From positions 62,415-71,242 of the forward strand of contig DHUL01000018.1 of the NCBI GenBank assembly GCA_002409145.1: a stretch of 8,828 nt of DNA, given 5' to 3'. This document shows, piece by piece, positions 5,578-8,828 of this stretch; position 1 is the stretch's first letter, and the number at the start of each line of letters is the position of its first letter. The notes beneath the pieces were generated by a model. The model had not been told where the DNA came from, did no database searches, and saw nothing but the letters and a program-made list of their open reading frames with translations. A program made the position numbers and the translations under genes. Origin of the DNA: Bacteroidales bacterium UBA5235 (GTDB lineage: Bacteria; Bacteroidota; Bacteroidia; Bacteroidales; VadinHA17).

Positions 5578-7050
5578 CTACAATCGCCACCCCATATCCC
5601 TGGGATCTGTTATTCTTCCTGTCACCGCTGCGGCGGCTGCCACCAGTGGCCCGGCCAGCAGTGTTCTTGCCCCGGGTCCCTGTCTTCCCTCGAAGTTGCG
5701 GTTTGAGGTGGAGACCGCATATTTACCGGCCGGAATCTTGTCTTCATTCATAGCCAGGCATGACGAGCAGCCAGGCTGCCTCATCTCAAACCCGGCCAGC
5801 CGGAGTGTCTCTGTCAGTCCTTCCCGTTCTGCCTGGCGTGCTACCTGTTGTGATCCCGGCACTATCAGGGCAGTAACCCCGGTAGCCTTTTTCTTTCCGG
5901 CAACAGCTGCGGTAAAGAGTCTGAGATCTTCAATCCGTCCGTTAGTACAGCTACCCAGGAAGACATAGTCGATCGGATGACCCAGCAATTTCATGCCGGG
6001 CTTGAATCCCATATATTCAAGTGATTTCAGATATGGTCCGTTGACTTTGTGACCTGCCATCCCTGTTGACGGCTCTTCCCCGGATGATGAGGGGAGTTTT
6101 TCCCCCGGTGATACACCGGTCTCACCGGGATAGGGGATGACGCCGTCAACAGCCATTCCCATACCGGGACTTGTGCCGTACGTTATCATAGGCGGTATTC
6201 CGGAAGCCTCAAAGGTTGCTTCCCTGTCAAAGTGTGCTCCGCTGTCACTCTGTAGTGCGTGCCACTGATGAACCAGGTGTGAAAATTCAAGGTTTTCAGA
6301 AACGGATGGTATCTGCGCCAGCCAGTTGAAGGTCACCTCATCGGGCGCTATCAGTCCCCCCCGGGCTCCCATCTCGATGCTCATGTTGCAGACTGTCATG
6401 CGCGACTCCATGCTCAGCTTTCTGACTGTCTCACCGGCATATTCGACGAAAAAGCCAGTGGCGCCTCCGGTACCGAGAGAGGCTATAATGTAAAGTATCA
6501 GGTCCTTGGAGGTAACCCCCTCCAGCAATTTTCCGCTTACATTGATCCTCATCTGCTTCGGCCTGGCCTGGAGCAGACATTGCGTTGCAAGTACCATTTC
6601 CACCTCGCTGGTGCCTATGCCAAATGCTATTGTTCCGAACGCTCCATGGGTTGATGTATGGCTGTCTCCACAGACAATCGTCATTCCCGGAAGGGTGTAT
6701 CCCAGCCCGGGACCGGTGACATGGACAATGCCGTTTCCCGGATCACCCATCCCGAAAAAGGTGATGCCCGAGGTTCGGCAGTTATCTTCCAGGGTCTCCA
6801 CCTGTAACCGGGACACAGGATCAGCTATAGGTAAGTGTTGGTTTATGGTGGGGATGTTATGGTCAGCAGTGGCAATGGTCCTCTCCGGCCGGAAAACGCC
6901 TGCACCCCTCTGCCGAAGTCCGCTGAAGGCCTGTGGGCTGGTGACCTCGTGGATATAATGACGGTCAATGTACAACACATCCGGCCCGCCGCTTATTGAC
7001 CTGACAACGTGGGTATCCCAGATCTTGTCAAAGAGTATCTTTCCGTTCAT
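5578..7050 (-). CDS. leuC: 3-isopropylmalate dehydratase large subunit LeuC
   Basis: LeuC is the aconitase-family large subunit of isopropylmalate isomerase and carries the [4Fe-4S] cluster used with LeuD. Cluster cysteines are visible at Cys368 (GSCTNGRIEDLR), Cys428 and Cys431 (GCSSCLAM). Other family landmarks are KIWDTHVV (9-16), TADHNIPT (61-68), CGDSHTSTHGAFG (127-139) and the C-terminal TSNRNFEGRQGPGARTLLAGP (448-468). At 490 residues it is about 20 longer than the usual 465-470. The excess lies near residues 307-336, a Gly/Ser/Pro/Glu-rich stretch just before the Cys368 domain. The reading frame stays open through it, so it looks like a real insertion. The start overlaps the end of leuA by 23 nt, and MNGKILFDKIWD matches the family N-terminus. 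Confidence 0.97.
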   Translation of the reverse strand: MNGKILFDKIWDTHVVRSISGGPDVLYIDRHYIHEVTSPQAFSGLRQRGAGVFRPERTIATADHNIPTINQHLPIADPVSRLQVETLEDNCRTSGITFFGMGDPGNGIVHVTGPGLGYTLPGMTIVCGDSHTSTHGAFGTIAFGIGTSEVEMVLATQCLLQARPKQMRINVSGKLLEGVTSKDLILYIIASLGTGGATGFFVEYAGETVRKLSMESRMTVCNMSIEMGARGGLIAPDEVTFNWLAQIPSVSENLEFSHLVHQWHALQSDSGAHFDREATFEASGIPPMITYGTSPGMGMAVDGVIPYPGETGVSPGEKLPSSSGEEPSTGMAGHKVNGPYLKSLEYMGFKPGMKLLGHPIDYVFLGSCTNGRIEDLRLFTAAVAGKKKATGVTALIVPGSQQVARQAEREGLTETLRLAGFEMRQPGCSSCLAMNEDKIPAGKYAVSTSNRNFEGRQGPGARTLLAGPLVAAAAAVTGRITDPRDMGWRL

Positions 7051-8545
7051 TCTCTATCTTTGAAATTGCATCAATGAATGCCTCAACGGATGCGGTGACT
7101 ATATCAGTATTTGCGGAGAAACCGTAATAGATGTTACCCGAATGTTCAACCTGTACGTGGACCTTACCCATGTCATCGCTTCCCCTGGTAATGGCCTGGA
7201 TGAGGAATTCCTCCAGGTGGACGTTCTCCTGTATCAGGTGTTTTACGGCGGTAAAGGCAGCATCAATAGGCCCGTTGCCCGAAGCCGTTGAGGTGTGTAC
7301 CTCCCCGTTGACCCTGATACCCACCGTGGCCACAGGCGTTACCGAATTACCACAGAGAACCTGCAGCGACTCAAGCTTCAACCGCTTTTCTCCCTGGAAG
7401 ACCTCACCCGACAATATTCTGATGTCTTCATCATTGATCTCCTTCTTTTTGTCGGCAAGCATCAGGAATCGGTGGTAGATCTCATCGAGTTCCTCCTTGC
7501 CCAGTTCAATCCCCAGTGTCTCAAGCCTGTGATTCAGTGCAGCCCTGCCGCTGCGGGCGGTAAGGATGATTGACGACTCCCTGACTCCCACCTCGTTCGG
7601 ATCAATTATCTCATAGTTCTCGCGCTTTTTTAGCACACCGTCCTGGTGTATGCCGGAGGAGTGTGCAAAGGCATTCCTCCCTACGATGGCCTTGTTGGGC
7701 TGGACAGGCATACTCATGAGTGTGGAGACAAGCCTGCTGGTGCTGAAGATAAGTTTCGACCTGATGCCGGTGATGAGGTTAAGGTCATGATGGCTTTTAA
7801 TGATCATTGCCACCTCCTCGAGCGAGGTGTTGCCGGCCCTCTCACCAATGCCGTTGATTGTAACTTCTGCCTGCCGTGCACCGTTGATAAGGCCCATAAC
7901 GGTGTTGGCGGTGGCCATGCCCAGATCGTTGTGGCAGTGAGTGGAGAGGATGGCCTTATCAATGTTCGACACATTTTCCATCAGATACCTGATCTTGCTG
8001 CCATACTCTTCAGGCAGGCAGTAACCTGTGGTATCAGGTATATTGACCACTGTGGCACCTGCGCTGATAACCGCCTCGATCACCCTGGCCAGATACTCAT
8101 TGTCACTGCGGCCTGCATCTTCTGCATAGAATTCCACGTCATCGGTGAATTTTCTGGCATACCTGACGGCATCTGCAGCCCTTTTAATTATCTCCTCCGG
8201 TGTGGTTCTGATCTTGTATTGAATGTGCCATGGCGAGGTGCCGATGCCGGTGTGGATTCTCTTTCTCTCAGCGTATTGCAGCGCTTCGGCAGCCACTTCT
8301 ATATCCTTCTTCACTGCCCGTGTAAGTGCACAGATAACCGGCTCCCTGACAGCCCTGGATATCTCAACTACCGAACGGAAGTCACCCGGACTGGAAACCG
8401 GGAATCCTGCCTCAATTACATCAACACCCAGCGCTTCGAGCGCCTTTGCCACCTCGATCTTTTCAACCGTATTGAGCTGGCATCCCGGAACCTGTTCCCC
8501 GTCGCGGAGGGTGGTATCAAAGAAAATTACCTTGTTTTTATCCAT
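7028..8545 (-). CDS. leuA: 2-isopropylmalate synthase LeuA
   Basis: LeuA condenses acetyl-CoA with 2-oxoisovalerate to 2-isopropylmalate, the committed leucine step. The 505-residue protein has the TIM-barrel signature FFDTTLRDGEQVPG (8-21, catalytic Arg14 and metal ligand Asp15), VIEAGFPVSSPGD (43-55), the metal-binding HCHNDLGMA (203-211), NGIGERAGNTSLEE (231-244) and HSSGIHQDG (295-303). The C-terminal part (about 385-495) is the LeuA regulatory dimerisation domain, with ASGNGPIDAAF (421-431). In the family this domain mediates leucine feedback inhibition. The start is 16 nt after the ilvC stop and no strong Shine-Dalgarno sequence is seen; the next gene, leuC, starts inside its last codons. 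It is much closer to canonical LeuA than the downstream paralog, so it is the better candidate for the true leucine enzyme. Confidence 0.96.
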   Translation of the reverse strand: MDKNKVIFFDTTLRDGEQVPGCQLNTVEKIEVAKALEALGVDVIEAGFPVSSPGDFRSVVEISRAVREPVICALTRAVKKDIEVAAEALQYAERKRIHTGIGTSPWHIQYKIRTTPEEIIKRAADAVRYARKFTDDVEFYAEDAGRSDNEYLARVIEAVISAGATVVNIPDTTGYCLPEEYGSKIRYLMENVSNIDKAILSTHCHNDLGMATANTVMGLINGARQAEVTINGIGERAGNTSLEEVAMIIKSHHDLNLITGIRSKLIFSTSRLVSTLMSMPVQPNKAIVGRNAFAHSSGIHQDGVLKKRENYEIIDPNEVGVRESSIILTARSGRAALNHRLETLGIELGKEELDEIYHRFLMLADKKKEINDEDIRILSGEVFQGEKRLKLESLQVLCGNSVTPVATVGIRVNGEVHTSTASGNGPIDAAFTAVKHLIQENVHLEEFLIQAITRGSDDMGKVHVQVEHSGNIYYGFSANTDIVTASVEAFIDAISKIENERKDTL

Positions 8546-8561
8546 GATTTATGCCGTGACG

Positions 8562-8828
8562 TTATTTGTTTTCAGGTCTCAGTTTCCTTACCGCAGCGCC
8601 GGCTTTCCAGAGCTCGGATGATCCCATCTCAGCCAGTTCGGCATTAAGCTGTTCCCTGTATCCGGTGGCACCGGTCGAGGTCAGAACCCTGACGCACTCT
8701 TCGCCCGAGCTTACTTTTTCATACAGATCCCTGAAGACCGGGAGGGTAGCTTCCCTGAACCTTGGTTTCCAGTCGAGTGCACCGCGCTGTGCCGTGGCGC
8801 TGCAGTTGGCATACATCCAGTCCATCCC
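8562..8828 (-). CDS. ilvC: Ketol-acid reductoisomerase IlvC (C-terminal end, cut by window edge)
   Basis: Only the last 88 codons are in the window and the frame is open to the right edge, so the methionine near 8825 is internal rather than a start. The segment DWMYANCSATAQRGALDW (residues 3-20 of the visible part) and the ending ELWKAGAAVRKLRPENK match the C-terminal helical domain of Bacteroidota ketol-acid reductoisomerases. The full enzyme uses NADPH and Mg2+ to convert acetolactate and acetohydroxybutyrate to dihydroxy acids for valine, leucine and isoleucine. It lies 16 nt before leuA, which places the leu genes in a larger ilv-leu operon. The start, NADPH-binding domain and promoter lie outside the window. 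Confidence 0.93.
   Translation of the reverse strand, partial: GMDWMYANCSATAQRGALDWKPRFREATLPVFRDLYEKVSSGEECVRVLTSTGATGYREQLNAELAEMGSSELWKAGAAVRKLRPENK

Noticed and set aside
5578..7050. Two separate leuC fragments or a frameshift around the extra stretch
   Set aside because: The frame is continuous, with family motifs intact on both sides of residues 307-336.
7646..8647. A long plus-strand open frame of 333 codons
   Set aside because: It lies antisense to leuA and the ilvC end, shows no recognisable motif, and is explained by codon bias of the strongly supported minus-strand genes.
8562..8825. A small stand-alone 87-codon protein
   Set aside because: The frame is open to the right edge upstream of that methionine and matches the C-terminus of IlvC, so it is a truncated view of a larger gene.

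Overview
The window is a dense, one-directional block of branched-chain amino acid and histidine biosynthesis genes, all on the minus strand, so transcription runs from high to low coordinates. The organism is most likely a member of the Bacteroidota. The reasons are the order ilvC-leuA-leuC-leuD-(second LeuA-type synthase)-leuB, the lack of clear Shine-Dalgarno sequences before the genes, and a TAnnTTTG-type promoter element before the his genes. No mobile elements, tRNA or rRNA genes, or CRISPR arrays are visible.

Layout in the direction of transcription: the 3' end of ilvC (8828-8562, cut by the window edge); leuA (8545-7028); leuC (7050-5578); leuD (5573-4962); a second LeuA/CimA-type synthase with a GTG start (4965-3403); leuB (3413-2340). 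These genes are packed with gaps of 16 and 4 nt or overlaps of 23, 4 and 11 nt, which indicates one ilv-leu operon with translational coupling. LeuA commits 2-oxoisovalerate to leucine, LeuCD isomerises the product and LeuB oxidises it. The second synthase is a candidate citramalate synthase. If so, LeuCD and LeuB would also serve the pyruvate route to 2-oxobutyrate and isoleucine.

The only sizeable intergenic region (2339-2144) is the most interesting part. It separates leuB from hisG (2143-1286) and hisD (1286 past the left edge). It holds a classical histidine attenuator: a Bacteroidota-like promoter, an 18-codon leader peptide with six consecutive His codons (MNTNKIHHHHHHTCSQAR), an antiterminator pairing that starts inside the leader ORF, a strong intrinsic terminator with a U tract, and an additional 14-bp inverted repeat sharing the terminator's loop arm. 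The his genes therefore look like a separately controlled unit. No other terminator is visible after leuB, so the attenuator may also gate read-through from the leu operon. HisG is the long form, with its own C-terminal regulatory domain, so histidine would control the pathway at both transcription and enzyme level.
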